This document shows, in pieces, positions 6,796 through 13,780 of a stretch of 21,552 bases of DNA. Position numbers and translations under genes: made by a program. The notes beneath the pieces were generated by a model, which made no database searches, was not told where the DNA came from, and was given only the letters and a program-made list of their open reading frames with translations. This DNA comes from an uncultured Ruminococcus sp. (GTDB taxonomy: Bacteria; Bacillota; Clostridia; Oscillospirales; Ruminococcaceae). Numbering within the stretch: position 1 is the stretch's first letter; each line of letters opens with the position of its first letter. The stretch covers positions 1 to 21,552 of the forward strand of contig CALEPT010000032.1 in NCBI GenBank assembly GCA_937910385.1. The letters run 5' to 3'.

Positions 6796-7002
6796 ATGTT
6801 TGAGGAAGGCCGTAAAATCCGTGTTTCCCTCGCCGAACTCGGTTTAACGCAGGTCTGGCTTATCGAAGAGCTCCGTAAACGTGGAATTATTACCGACAAG
6901 ACCGAAATGTCATCTGTTTTGCACGGCACTCGTCGCGGAGCGAAAGCGCAAGCGATACTCACGGAAGCGCGGATTATTTTACTAAATAAGGAGCGTGAAT
7001 AA
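6796..7002 (+). CDS. Cro-like small HTH regulator
   Basis: 68 residues from ATG 6796, with AAAGGAGAAG upstream (6782-6791). The segment IRVSLAELGLTQVWLIEELRKRG, then DKTEMSSVLHGTR, has the spacing of an XRE-type helix-turn-helix (Q-x-W-L-I ... S-S-V-L-x-G). Proteins of this type are the first gene of the early operon in many Clostridia phages. As first gene of the rightward operon, and opposite the repressor, it most likely acts as Cro: it shuts off the leftward promoter and commits the phage to lytic growth. It ends in the AATAATG overlap with the next gene. Confidence 0.75.
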   Translation: MFEEGRKIRVSLAELGLTQVWLIEELRKRGIITDKTEMSSVLHGTRRGAKAQAILTEARIILLNKERE

Positions 7003-7226
7003 TGTTGTGTGACACAGTAAAAAATTACATCGCCCAGTGTATCGGAGAAGCTGTGAGAGAAGAGCTTCAAAATCCCGAAAGCCGAAAAGAATTTGAGATG
7101 TGGTATTTCAAAAAATACAACAAACCTTATGATTGGAATGCAGTCAAGTTATCAAAGGAGAAAATCGATGAAATTATATCAAACAAATCAGATGATAGAG
7201 GAGTTAATCAACTCTCTGCAACCTGA
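7002..7226 (+). CDS. Early phage protein of unknown function
   Basis: 74 residues from ATG 7002, which overlaps the preceding stop by 1 nt; AAGGAG (6988-6993) is the ribosome site. The protein is charged and helical (IGEAVREELQNPESRKEFEMWYFKKYNKPYDW) without membrane segments or Cys motifs. Its last 59 nt overlap the start of the Gp157 gene in another frame. No family recognised. Confidence 0.65.
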   Translation: MLCDTVKNYIAQCIGEAVREELQNPESRKEFEMWYFKKYNKPYDWNAVKLSKEKIDEIISNKSDDRGVNQLSAT

Positions 7227-7680
7227 TCCGGAAACGGGCGAGTTGCCCGACAATACGGATGAGATAATTAAACAGCTGAACGGCCTGGAGGCAGAACGCG
7301 AGGACATCTTGAAGTGGATAGTTGAGAGTTGCCTCAATCTCAGAGGAGAAATTGCAGGCATCAAAGCGGAAGAAGAGCGTCTGTATAAAATACGCAAGCA
7401 TAATGAAGCTGTAGCGGATCGGCTCATAAGAGTGCTTGATCACGAATGCGGAGAAAACAAAGACTTCGGAATCGCAAAACTGACTTATCGAAAAACTACA
7501 AAAACAGATATTTTTGACCCTGAAAAGGCGGTTAATTACTTGCAATCTTCCGGGTATGACGACGCGCTCAAGTACGCGCCCCCCGCAATCGACCGGGCGG
7601 CGGTAAAGAAACTTATAAAGAGCGGGGTTGCCGTTCCGGGCGCGGAGCTTGTAAACAGCGTGAGTGTTACATTGAGGTAA
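7168..7680 (+). CDS. Siphovirus Gp157 family protein
   Basis: 170 residues from ATG 7168, with AAAGGAG at 7154-7160. The N-terminal half is a long helical stretch (MIEELINSLQ ... EEERLYKIRKHNEAVADRLIRVL), and the C-terminal half has KLTYRKTTKTDIFDPEKAVNYL and AAVKKLIKSG, the shape of the Gp157 family. Gp157 was linked to phage resistance in Streptococcus thermophilus, but its position next to recombination genes in many phages points to a DNA-replication or recombination role. It lies just before the Sak4-like ATPase, the standard order in Firmicute siphoviruses. Confidence 0.85.
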   Translation: MKLYQTNQMIEELINSLQPDPETGELPDNTDEIIKQLNGLEAEREDILKWIVESCLNLRGEIAGIKAEEERLYKIRKHNEAVADRLIRVLDHECGENKDFGIAKLTYRKTTKTDIFDPEKAVNYLQSSGYDDALKYAPPAIDRAAVKKLIKSGVAVPGAELVNSVSVTLR

Positions 7681-7685
7681 AACGA

Positions 7686-8315
7686 ATGGGTGTTCCTGTA
7701 ATAATTTATGGCAAATCCGGCTGTGGTAAATCAACTTCTTTAAGAAATTTCGCAGAAGATGAAGTATTGCTTGTAAAAGTTGTAAACAAGCCGAATCCAT
7801 TTAAGAAAAAGTTTACTTATACTTGCTTTTCAGACGACGTTGAATATATCAAAAGCAAGCTTGCGGCAATGCCGGTAAAGGCGGCTATTGTGGACGACGC
7901 GGGTTATTTAATGACGACTCTGTTTATGAATAATCGGTCTGCGAATAACTTTGATAAGTTTGACAAAATAGCAAACGTGATGTGGACGCTTTTCAATTAT
8001 GTAATATCGGATTTACCGCAAGACGTCGTAGTGTATATCATTATGCACGAGGACATTGACGACGGCGGCAATACGAAGCCTTTAACGCTCGGCAAGCTGC
8101 TGGACACAAAAGTCAACCTTGCAGGGATGTGTACTATCTCTTTACACGCCATGCGAAACGGAAAAAATTACATCTTCCGCACACAGTCGGACGGCTTCGA
8201 TATTGCAAAAACTCCGCTTGATATGTTTGAAACGGAAGAAATACCGAACGACCTGAAAGAGGTTGATACAGCTATAAGAACTTATTACGGCTTTAATGCC
8301 AAAAAGAAAGGATAA
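7686..8315 (+). CDS. Sak4-like P-loop ATPase (recombination/annealing)
   Basis: 209 residues from ATG 7686. A Walker A motif (GKSGCGKST, ~9-17) begins the protein and a Walker B strand (AAIVDDAG, ~65-72) follows, the AAA_24/RecA-core layout of Sak4 proteins. Sak4-type ATPases load on phage SSB-coated DNA and promote single-strand annealing. The next gene encodes an SSB-like protein, the usual partner. A late region (YIFRTQSDGFDIAKTP) matches the expected end of the core. Confidence 0.85.
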   Translation: MGVPVIIYGKSGCGKSTSLRNFAEDEVLLVKVVNKPNPFKKKFTYTCFSDDVEYIKSKLAAMPVKAAIVDDAGYLMTTLFMNNRSANNFDKFDKIANVMWTLFNYVISDLPQDVVVYIIMHEDIDDGGNTKPLTLGKLLDTKVNLAGMCTISLHAMRNGKNYIFRTQSDGFDIAKTPLDMFETEEIPNDLKEVDTAIRTYYGFNAKKKG

Positions 8316-8321
8316 AAAACT

Positions 8322-8873
8322 ATGGAAGTAGTAGATTGGACAAAAGAGAATGAAGCAACAGGCGAAAGCGGAAAACTCCCCGCAGGCGGTTATATCTGCA
8401 AGATAACAAATATTGAAGACAACGCCGATAAACAGTATCTCAAAATAGAATATGAAATTATAGACGGTGATTTTAAGGGCTGGGGTGAAAAGACAGCAAC
8501 CGGCGGATGGTGGAGACTTAATTTTATTCGGTCTTATAAGAGTACTGCGCGAGGTTACTTTAAACATTTTCTTTCCGCTCTTGAAAAAAGCAATCCCGGC
8601 AAATTCGCTGTTGCGAACTTGAAAGACGACCCGAACATTCTGCGCGGACTTTTCATTGGGCTTGTCGTAGGCTATGAACAGTATCTCAACAGTTACAATG
8701 AGGTTAAAGAACGCCTGTATGTTACTGATACAGTCGCAGGGCAGGACATACGCAACGGCAATTTTACAGTGCCGGAACTGAAAGTCTTAAAAGATGCCGC
8801 TCCAAAATTTGATACTGTCGACAAAGAAAGCAACAGCGGTTCTTTTACGCCCGACGATCAGCTTCCCTTCTGA
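8322..8873 (+). CDS. SSB-like protein (DUF669-type)
   Basis: 183 residues from ATG 8322, with AAAGGA (8306-8311). The N-terminal part (LPAGGYICKITNIED ... KQYLKIEYEIIDGDFKGW) is the start of the DUF669 beta-barrel family found beside Sak4 and Gp157. The protein ends DDQLPF, the acidic tip with terminal Phe that bacterial SSBs use to recruit partner proteins. Together these point to a phage single-stranded DNA-binding protein. It ends with C-TGA, within which the next gene seems to start. Confidence 0.85.
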   Translation: MEVVDWTKENEATGESGKLPAGGYICKITNIEDNADKQYLKIEYEIIDGDFKGWGEKTATGGWWRLNFIRSYKSTARGYFKHFLSALEKSNPGKFAVANLKDDPNILRGLFIGLVVGYEQYLNSYNEVKERLYVTDTVAGQDIRNGNFTVPELKVLKDAAPKFDTVDKESNSGSFTPDDQLPF

Positions 8874-9403
8874 CGGATATTCCGACGGCGAAGCAGGCGG
8901 TTATCAACACTGTTCCGGTCACGGACATCTTTACCCGATACTGCGTTGAGACTATAAACGGGAAATGTTGCTGTCCGTTCCACAAAGAAAAAACGCCCTC
9001 TTTAAGCATATACTCAAACGGGCGGAAATGGAAATGTTTTGGTTGCGGAGCGGGCGGCAATGTTATTGACGCTGTGATGCTTTTTGAAGGTATTGACTTT
9101 ATGGCGGCGTTGCAAATTCTGGACTCCGAATACAAGCTGGGCAATTTTGCCGAAGTCGGTGATCGGAATGTGTTTTACAAGCCTCGTATAACCGTTCATA
9201 CCATAGCGGCGGCAGAGTTGAAACGTCTGCAACAGACAAGGGAAGATGCCCTTGACGGCTATTATTATTTTAATTCAGTTCTTCGGAGGTTTTCGGCTCC
9301 CGATTTTAAGACGAGAGCAGAAGAGCGTGAATTTTGGGAAGCCGTGACCTTCCGTGAGAAATGCGAACAGGTATACGAAGAACTATCAGACATAAGTTTA
9401 TAG
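8870..9403 (+). CDS. CHC2 zinc-finger primase fragment, likely CTG start
   Basis: The frame is open through 8870-9403 and has no ATG, GTG or TTG before the zinc finger. Translation from the CTG at 8870, overlapping the SSB stop (CTGA), gives ~177 residues beginning as TDIPTAKQAVINTV after the initiator. The zinc finger reads CCCPFHKEKTPS then WKCFGCGAGGN, i.e. C-x-x-H and C-x-x-C in the CHC2 arrangement of DnaG-type primases, around residues 31-65. The remainder is short and helical, and there is no TOPRIM domain, so this is a DNA-recognition module, perhaps helping VapE. A caller that requires a standard start codon would report only 9074-9403 and lose the finger. No Shine-Dalgarno site is visible, so reinitiation after the SSB stop is inferred. 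Confidence 0.75.
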   Translation: MTDIPTAKQAVINTVPVTDIFTRYCVETINGKCCCPFHKEKTPSLSIYSNGRKWKCFGCGAGGNVIDAVMLFEGIDFMAALQILDSEYKLGNFAEVGDRNVFYKPRITVHTIAAAELKRLQQTREDALDGYYYFNSVLRRFSAPDFKTRAEEREFWEAVTFREKCEQVYEELSDISL

Positions 9404-9412
9404 GAGGCTTTT

Positions 9413-9796
9413 ATGGCTTATAAAGTTGCGGGTTCTCGCTATATGAATACATACAACAAATTACTCAACGAATACTCATCTTTCGACTTTATCCGGGAAT
9501 GCGGCATCAGAGTGCTTCTGCTTGAATGCGATGAAGAGAAAAACCGTAACGGGCGCAGAACTTATGCCGACTGCTCCAAACTGACTGACAAGGTGAGCGC
9601 AATCGCAAACTGTGATTTTGTTATAACTTTCTATGCTTGTGACGAGCTGGATGATAACAGATTAAAGATACTGACTTATCACGAAATGAAACACATCGGC
9701 TGTTCACCGGACGGAAAATTAAAAATAATCCCGCACGATGTTGAAGATTTTAAGGACATAATCGACGAATACGGTACGGATTGGGTGCAACAGTGA
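9413..9796 (+). CDS. Putative phage metallopeptidase
   Basis: 127 residues from ATG 9413, with AGGAGG (9402-9407). HEMKH at ~90-94 is a HExxH zinc-protease motif; downstream IIPHDVEDFKDIIDEYGTDW is the family's C-terminal signature and likely supplies further metal ligands. It matches the putative phage metallopeptidase family common in early regions of Firmicute phages. Its substrate is unknown; because the repressor here cannot cut itself, an ImmA-like role in repressor removal is a possibility, but this is speculation. Confidence 0.8.
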   Translation: MAYKVAGSRYMNTYNKLLNEYSSFDFIRECGIRVLLLECDEEKNRNGRRTYADCSKLTDKVSAIANCDFVITFYACDELDDNRLKILTYHEMKHIGCSPDGKLKIIPHDVEDFKDIIDEYGTDWVQQ

Positions 9797-9861
9797 CGAG
9801 GAACGAACAAAAATACAGTGCCCTGACGGTAGGTGGTTAGACCGTCTTGGAGATTTTAAAA

Positions 9862-10083
9862 ATGGACACAATGGGAAACTTCATTATATTTTGTTGCATA
9901 TTCGCGCTCGGTTTTCTTGCATTGATACTCGCGTACATTAAAGATATATGCAAGTTTATCTACTTGCTTAGCAAAGCATTATATAAGAGGGCGCGGCAGA
10001 AAATACGGGAAGCGCGATATTATAGAGCTTGCAGAACAGTGGCAAAACTGGAAAGCATAGTAGGTTTTGAGGATGAATATTGA
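9862..10083 (+). CDS. Small membrane protein, early region
   Basis: 73 residues from ATG 9862, with TTGGAG (9847-9852) as ribosome site; the TTG inside that site is an in-frame alternative start but is less likely. Residues ~6-30 form a hydrophobic helix (FIIFCCIFALGFLALILAYI), then a second shorter hydrophobic patch, then a basic tail (YKRARQKIREARYYRACR). An inner-membrane protein with a cytoplasmic basic end is likely. The 65-nt gap before it contains a small hairpin (GACGGT 9825-9830 / ACCGTC 9841-9846) that could affect its translation. Function unknown. Confidence 0.6.
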   Translation: MDTMGNFIIFCCIFALGFLALILAYIKDICKFIYLLSKALYKRARQKIREARYYRACRTVAKLESIVGFEDEY

Positions 10084-10186
10084 CGGTCTTGACGAACGGC
10101 TGAAAGAAGAATGTCAGCAAGCCTTTGAGACGAAGGTCGGAGACAGGGCGGAGTTTATGCGGATATTCGGGAGAAATTACTTATGA
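10073..10186 (+). CDS. Very small ORF overlapping both neighbours
   Basis: 37 residues from ATG 10073 to TGA 10184-10186, beginning MNIDGLDERLKEECQQAFET. It overlaps the membrane-protein gene by 11 nt and the next gene by ATGA, the same tight packing used through this operon. The ribosome site is weak (GAGG directly before the start). It fills an otherwise empty 100-nt gap, which favours a real gene. Confidence 0.5.
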   Translation: MNIDGLDERLKEECQQAFETKVGDRAEFMRIFGRNYL

Positions 10187-10572
10187 CGGAAAAAGAAAAG
10201 ATAATATTTATCATCAATCACGACACCTATAACATTGAATTTTTGGAAAGACAGACGGGCTGGTCTGCGGAGAAAATCCACGAAGCGTATTCGGACGCAC
10301 ACGAAAACGGGGATTATCACAAGTATCATAAGGAACCTGTTCAGAAGAGTATTGACCCCCGCAAAAGGGTGGGAGGCGCAGACCTCACGAAAAGACTGGA
10401 CAAGTGCAGACCGCCCGAAACGACTATCAGAGAATGGACGGAAGAACTGGGGTTCGACTATAAGCTGTTTTGGAATATCTACCGTGGCTATCAGAAAGTA
10501 TCATACCGAATGATTGAGATACTCGCGTCAAAACTTCACGTATCGCCGCGCTGGCTGGCGGGATTGGAGTAA
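10183..10572 (+). CDS. Phage protein with C-terminal HTH-like region
   Basis: 129 residues from ATG 10183 (ATGA overlap). The N-terminal half (FIINHDTYNIEFLERQTGWSAEKIHEAYSDA, in part) suggests a small helical domain. The C-terminal half (TIREWTEELGFDYKLFWNIYRG, then IEILASKLHVSPRWLAGLE) ends in the pattern seen at the end of XRE-type helix-turn-helix domains. A DNA-binding regulator is likely, but the domain boundaries are uncertain. It precedes the 3D-domain gene by 2 nt. Confidence 0.55.
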   Translation: MTEKEKIIFIINHDTYNIEFLERQTGWSAEKIHEAYSDAHENGDYHKYHKEPVQKSIDPRKRVGGADLTKRLDKCRPPETTIREWTEELGFDYKLFWNIYRGYQKVSYRMIEILASKLHVSPRWLAGLE

Positions 10573-10574
10573 CT

Positions 10575-11165
10575 ATGAAAGAGAAAAGACCTGTAATAGG
10601 GGCTATAACCGCTATCGTTTTGATGTGCGTCTGTTTTGGGATAGTGGGGTATCAGAGAAGCGTACAAACGACAGAATGCCCCTCAGAGCTTAATACAGAG
10701 CCGTACAGCGACGAAAACGCCGAGGTCGACAAACTTATCGCCTCGGAGCTAAAAAGCGAAAATCGGGCAATTCTGACGGCGTTACGGGCTATTGAAACAG
10801 AAACGACCGCAGAAGAAACAACTACACCGCCGACAACGCAAGCAGAAACCACAACGGAGCGCATAACAGAAGCTCATTATGAATACGACCCCGACCCCGA
10901 ATACACAGGTTCCTACATCGGATATTTTGAGCTTACGGCTTATGAGTGGACAGGGGAGCGGATGGCGAACGGCGAATACCCGTACTACGGAGCTTGCGCC
11001 TGTAACAGCTTGCCGCTCGGTACTCAAATATACATCGATGGGCACGGATATTTCACAGTATGTGACCGGGGCGGTATGGCTGACAATGTGATTGATATAT
11101 ATCTCGGCGACTATGACGCTTGTGTACAGTTCGGCAGACAGTCAGCGGAGGTGTACTATGGATAA
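10575..11165 (+). CDS. Membrane-anchored 3D-domain (RlpA-like barrel) cell-wall protein
   Basis: 196 residues. Residues ~6-25 form an N-terminal membrane helix (VIGAITAIVLMCVCFGIVGY), followed by an acidic stretch and a Thr/Glu-rich linker (~75-100), then a 3D domain (~115-196): FELTAYEW, CNSLPLGTQIYIDGHGYFTVCDRGG, DNVIDIYLGD and FGRQSAEVYYG. The conserved Asp residues of the 3D family are visible. In MltA and related proteins this double-psi barrel cuts peptidoglycan by a lytic transglycosylase reaction; in Firmicutes it is usually attached to surface proteins. Its place in the early operon, not the lysis cassette, is unusual and suggests a role during lysogeny or entry. Start supported by GGAG at 10566-10569. 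Confidence 0.8.
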   Translation: MKEKRPVIGAITAIVLMCVCFGIVGYQRSVQTTECPSELNTEPYSDENAEVDKLIASELKSENRAILTALRAIETETTAEETTTPPTTQAETTTERITEAHYEYDPDPEYTGSYIGYFELTAYEWTGERMANGEYPYYGACACNSLPLGTQIYIDGHGYFTVCDRGGMADNVIDIYLGDYDACVQFGRQSAEVYYG

Positions 11166-11334
11166 AGCGTATTATCCCACGGCATATTATCACGGCATAG
11201 GAAGCCCGATAGGAACATTCACCTATACTTGCGGCAAGTGTTCAATGTCAATAGAAACAGACTGCGATGTTTGCCCGTGGTGCAATAGCCGGATAAACTG
11301 GTATAACAAAACGAAGCAGGAGAAAAAAAGCTGA
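11158..11334 (+). CDS. Small zinc-ribbon protein
   Basis: 58 residues from ATG 11158, overlapping the 3D gene by 8 nt. Two Cys pairs, CGKC and CPWC, are 14 residues apart and form a probable four-Cys zinc ribbon in the second half; the tail is Lys-rich. Such ribbons in phage early genes often bind nucleic acid or other proteins. No family recognised. It overlaps the methylase start by 1 nt (TGATG). Confidence 0.65.
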   Translation: MDKAYYPTAYYHGIGSPIGTFTYTCGKCSMSIETDCDVCPWCNSRINWYNKTKQEKKS

Positions 11335-12293
11335 TGGTGTATGGCATCCCATATATAGGGTCAAAAACCCAAATTGCTAAATATATTTTTGAAGTGTTGC
11401 CATCCGGCAAGCGTTTTGTCGATTTATTCGGCGGCGGCTTCGCGATGTCACACTACGCCTTGTTGTCCGGCAAATATGAAGAAGTACTGTACCGCGAAAA
11501 AGACCCGCTGACCGTCAACCTTGTGGAGAGAGGACTTCGGGGAGAATTTAATTATGAAATATTCAAGCCTGAGTTTATCACGCGTGAAGAGTTCTTTAAA
11601 AACAAAGACACGGACGGTTATATAAAATGGATATGGTCTTTTGGAAACAACGGAAAAAGTTATCTTTTTGGGCGAAAAATCGAACCATTCAAGCACCTTG
11701 CGCACGACTTTGTTGTGTTTGGCAGATATTCTGACAAGCTGACGGACTGGTGCGGTATTGATATGCGCAAACACGTTATCGCTGATGATATATCCGAACG
11801 CCGTAAACAATGGTCGTCTACATTGAGGCGTGAGGCGCGGCAAAGGGAATGTATCAAGCTTCAACAGCTTGAACAGCTTGAACGGCTTCAACAGCTTGAA
11901 CGGCTTCAACAGCTTGAACGGCTTGAACAGTTTGAACGGCTTGAACGGCTTCAACGGCTTGAACGGCTTCAACGGCTTGAACTTGAGTGCGCGTCTTATG
12001 AGTCGTACGAGTATCGGGATGGCGATGTTGTATACTGCGACCCGCCTTATACGAACACGACTACAAGCACAAAAAAATCGTATGGGGAAAATTTTGACCA
12101 CACCTCTTTTTTGGACTGGGCGGCATCGCGTCCTTATACGATTTACATTTCAGAGCAAGCGGCAGACGAACGTTTTGTCGAAATTTGGCACAAGGAAAAA
12201 CGGCGCACAAACGGAACGGATAATACCGTGCTTCGCACGGAGCGGTTGTTTGTTAATATGCAGGAGGATAAAGATGGCGGCACTATTATGTGA
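11334..12293 (+). CDS. D12-class N6-adenine DNA methyltransferase (Dam-type) with tandem LxxLxx insert
   Basis: 319 residues. IPYIGSKTQIAKYI (~5-18) and FVDLFGGGFAMS (~28-39) are the motif X and SAM-binding motif I of the D12/Dam family, and DPPY (~236-239) is the catalytic motif IV. Such enzymes methylate adenine N6. Between the usual target-recognition region and motif IV lies an insert at ~176-216 made of L-x-x triplets (LQQ, LEQ, LER, LQR), encoded by a 9-bp DNA repeat. No restriction endonuclease is nearby, so protection from host restriction or a regulatory role is likely. AGGAG at 11319-11323 is the ribosome site. Confidence 0.88.
   Translation: MVYGIPYIGSKTQIAKYIFEVLPSGKRFVDLFGGGFAMSHYALLSGKYEEVLYREKDPLTVNLVERGLRGEFNYEIFKPEFITREEFFKNKDTDGYIKWIWSFGNNGKSYLFGRKIEPFKHLAHDFVVFGRYSDKLTDWCGIDMRKHVIADDISERRKQWSSTLRREARQRECIKLQQLEQLERLQQLERLQQLERLEQFERLERLQRLERLQRLELECASYESYEYRDGDVVYCDPPYTNTTTSTKKSYGENFDHTSFLDWAASRPYTIYISEQAADERFVEIWHKEKRRTNGTDNTVLRTERLFVNMQEDKDGGTIM
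11859..11981 (+). repeat. 9-bp tandem repeat inside the adenine methylase gene
   Basis: Thirteen full units of consensus CTTGAACGG (variants CTTCAACAG, CTTGAACAG, CTTCAACGG, TTTGAACGG) plus a partial fourteenth. Units alternate CTTCAA and CTTGAA so that an 18-bp higher-order period is also visible. Because the unit is a multiple of three and stop-free, three frames stay open across it, including one on the - strand. Confidence 0.95.
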
Positions 12294-12519
12294 CGGAGAA
12301 CCGACGATAAACGCGATGCACGACGCATTACAGCATCTTGCTTATACCGTATCGGAATACTGGAGCAAGCGGTTAGAGGACGGCTGTACTTATGACGGGC
12401 TTAACTATATCATCGGCGAAATGCAACACGACTACGACGCTTTGACCGTCCTGTATAACGAGATGGACAGGCGGATAAACGAATACCGAAAGGCGAAACG
12501 TGATGAAAAACAAGTGTGA
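12274..12519 (+). CDS. Hypothetical early protein
   Basis: 81 residues from ATG 12274, with AGGAGG at 12262-12267; it overlaps the 3' end of the adenine methylase by 20 nt. The protein is helical and acidic-to-neutral (INAMHDALQHLAYTVSEYW ... YDALTVLYNEMDRRINEYRK), with no Cys motif. No family recognised; co-expression with the methylase is the only functional clue. Confidence 0.65.
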   Translation: MAALLCDGEPTINAMHDALQHLAYTVSEYWSKRLEDGCTYDGLNYIIGEMQHDYDALTVLYNEMDRRINEYRKAKRDEKQV

Positions 12520-12727
12520 TGTTTGCGGTACAGAGGTTGAGTTCGGCGACGGCGGCGGAGCGGCGTTGATGATGGCGTTTTGCGTCAGTCATTCAACGTC
12601 ATTAACGAATATATCCTTTTGCAAGGACTGTTATCAGTTGCTGCTGAAAGAACCGCTGAAAAAGCTTGCAGAAAACTGCTGTATAGAATTGACTTTTGAA
12701 GAAGATGAAAACGCGCTACAAGGATAA
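12503..12727 (+). CDS. Small zinc-finger-like protein
   Basis: 74 residues from ATG 12503, overlapping the previous gene by 17 nt; a GTG directly before it is an alternative start. CDVCGTEV at the N-terminus and CKDC near residue 42 make a four-Cys metal site with a long insert, and a further CC pair follows near residue 60. The long spacing resembles phage zinc-knuckle proteins, but no family can be named. Confidence 0.65.
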   Translation: MKNKCDVCGTEVEFGDGGGAALMMAFCVSHSTSLTNISFCKDCYQLLLKEPLKKLAENCCIELTFEEDENALQG

Positions 12728-13115
12728 ACACGGCAAGCCGATATATACGGGCGATATTGTATATGTTGAAGAATATCCCGACAAGTACGTCGGCGGCTCG
12801 TTAGCATACGAAGCCTTGATTGTGAACGACAACGGTACGATACAGGCGGTTTATCAAGACCTCGGAGAGAGCGAAGCGACGCCGCTGTCATACTTCCCCG
12901 TAAAAGGGCGCGAGATATTCACAGAACGGCAAAGATACGAGTACTGGCGCACCGTTCATCTCGGCGGCGAACCGCCCGAATACTTGTGGAGAGAAGAACT
13001 GTACAGGTCGGCGTTTGATAACGACTATGCCGATGAGTACGACAGGGAGCTTGAAAGACGGGTTGAGCACTTTTTAAACGAGGAGAGAAAAGATGAAAAT
13101 AACGATAGATATTGA
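12705..13115 (+). CDS. YopX-like phage protein
   Basis: 136 residues from ATG 12705, overlapping the preceding gene by 23 nt. The start, KDKHGKPIYTGDIVYVEEY, matches the K-D-x-x-G-x-x-I-Y-x-G-D-x-V signature of YopX-type proteins, a small beta-rich fold encoded in accessory parts of Firmicute phages; their function is unknown. The C-terminal half is strongly acidic and basic-mixed (YADEYDRELERRVEHF) and not part of the recognised fold. Confidence 0.65.
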   Translation: MKTRYKDKHGKPIYTGDIVYVEEYPDKYVGGSLAYEALIVNDNGTIQAVYQDLGESEATPLSYFPVKGREIFTERQRYEYWRTVHLGGEPPEYLWREELYRSAFDNDYADEYDRELERRVEHFLNEERKDENNDRY

Positions 13116-13347
13116 GGAAGAAGAAATCATCGAACAGGCTAAAAGCATTGCCGCCGAACAGATTGCAAAAACTCTGCTGGGTTATTATCGGGATGGCACG
13201 GCTTACAGACAGCTTATTAAAGAGATAGTCCGCGAAGTTATCAAAGCGGATAAAAAGAACCTTGAGGACAGGGCTGTCGCGGCGGCGGCGAAAAGCCTTA
13301 AAAAAGACGCTATCAAGAAGTTGCTTGCGGAGGAAACAGAAGAATGA
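13093..13347 (+). CDS. Hypothetical helical protein
   Basis: 84 residues from ATG 13093, with GAGGAGAG upstream. A short beta-like start (MKITIDIEEEEI) leads into long Ala/Lys-rich helices (AKSIAAEQIAKTLL ... AVAAAAKSLKKDAIKKLL). It could self-associate. It overlaps the previous gene by 23 nt and the next by ATGA. No family recognised. Confidence 0.6.
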   Translation: MKITIDIEEEEIIEQAKSIAAEQIAKTLLGYYRDGTAYRQLIKEIVREVIKADKKNLEDRAVAAAAKSLKKDAIKKLLAEETEE

Positions 13348-13532
13348 CAATCGGCAGGGCAATCGTGGAGTTAAGAATGCTACGAGAAGAACATTTCGAC
13401 AACGAGGACGAAAGGAAAGCTCTTGATATGGCAATAAAAGCCCTTGAAAATATCCGTCTTGTCCAGTTCAACGCCGCCGCGATAGCAAAGCTGTTAAATG
13501 AGGTGATAGACTATGAGAAAGACGCTGACTGA
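13344..13532 (+). CDS. Hypothetical small helical protein
   Basis: 62 residues from ATG 13344; GGAGG lies at 13329-13333. The sequence is almost all helix (AIVELRMLREEHF ... ERKALDMAIKALENI), a pattern common in small early phage proteins of Clostridia. It overlaps the next gene by 20 nt. Function unknown. Confidence 0.6.
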   Translation: MTIGRAIVELRMLREEHFDNEDERKALDMAIKALENIRLVQFNAAAIAKLLNEVIDYEKDAD

Positions 13533-13734
13533 AGTTGAACTTCTTGCGATGAAGAAATACCCGAAGTGGTACGGCACGCCCACAGTCGCGGAGTATTTAG
13601 GCATACACCCTGAGAAAGTGCGCGAGAAAATTCGCAACGGCGAGATAAAAGCCGAAAGACTCGGACGGCTGTACCGTATACATTCAACAGAGATTTACCG
13701 ACTTCTGAAAGAAAAAGACGAGGCAACTTTTTAG
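13513..13734 (+). CDS. Excisionase-type HTH_17 DNA-binding protein
   Basis: 73 residues from ATG 13513, with GAGGTGA just upstream. YGTPTVAEYLGIHPEKVREK is a MerR/Xis-like winged helix-turn-helix, and AERLGRLYRIHSTEIYRLL is the wing and following helix (HTH_17). Proteins of this type act as excisionases or small regulators. It lies far from the recombinase, and serine integrases use unrelated directionality factors, so a regulatory role is as likely as excision. Confidence 0.75.
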   Translation: MRKTLTEVELLAMKKYPKWYGTPTVAEYLGIHPEKVREKIRNGEIKAERLGRLYRIHSTEIYRLLKEKDEATF

Positions 13735-13780
13735 GACACAAGAGCAAATGCGGGGTGAATAATTAGGAGGGAGCAGCACA

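Noticed and set aside
7204..7800. 198-codon - strand ORF over Gp157 and the Sak4-like gene
   Set aside because: The genes on the + strand have strong family motifs and ribosome sites; this is a shadow.
11448..12101. 217-codon ORF on the - strand across the adenine methylase
   Set aside because: It is opposite a clear methylase with conserved motifs, and is open largely because the 9-bp repeat has no stops; the protein is a Lys/Pro/Phe repeat with no family pattern.
11830..12273. N-terminal extension of the 12274 gene through the repeat (Asn/Leu/Gly repeats)
   Set aside because: It would be the methylase DNA read in a second frame; AGGAGG directly before ATG 12274 marks the real start.
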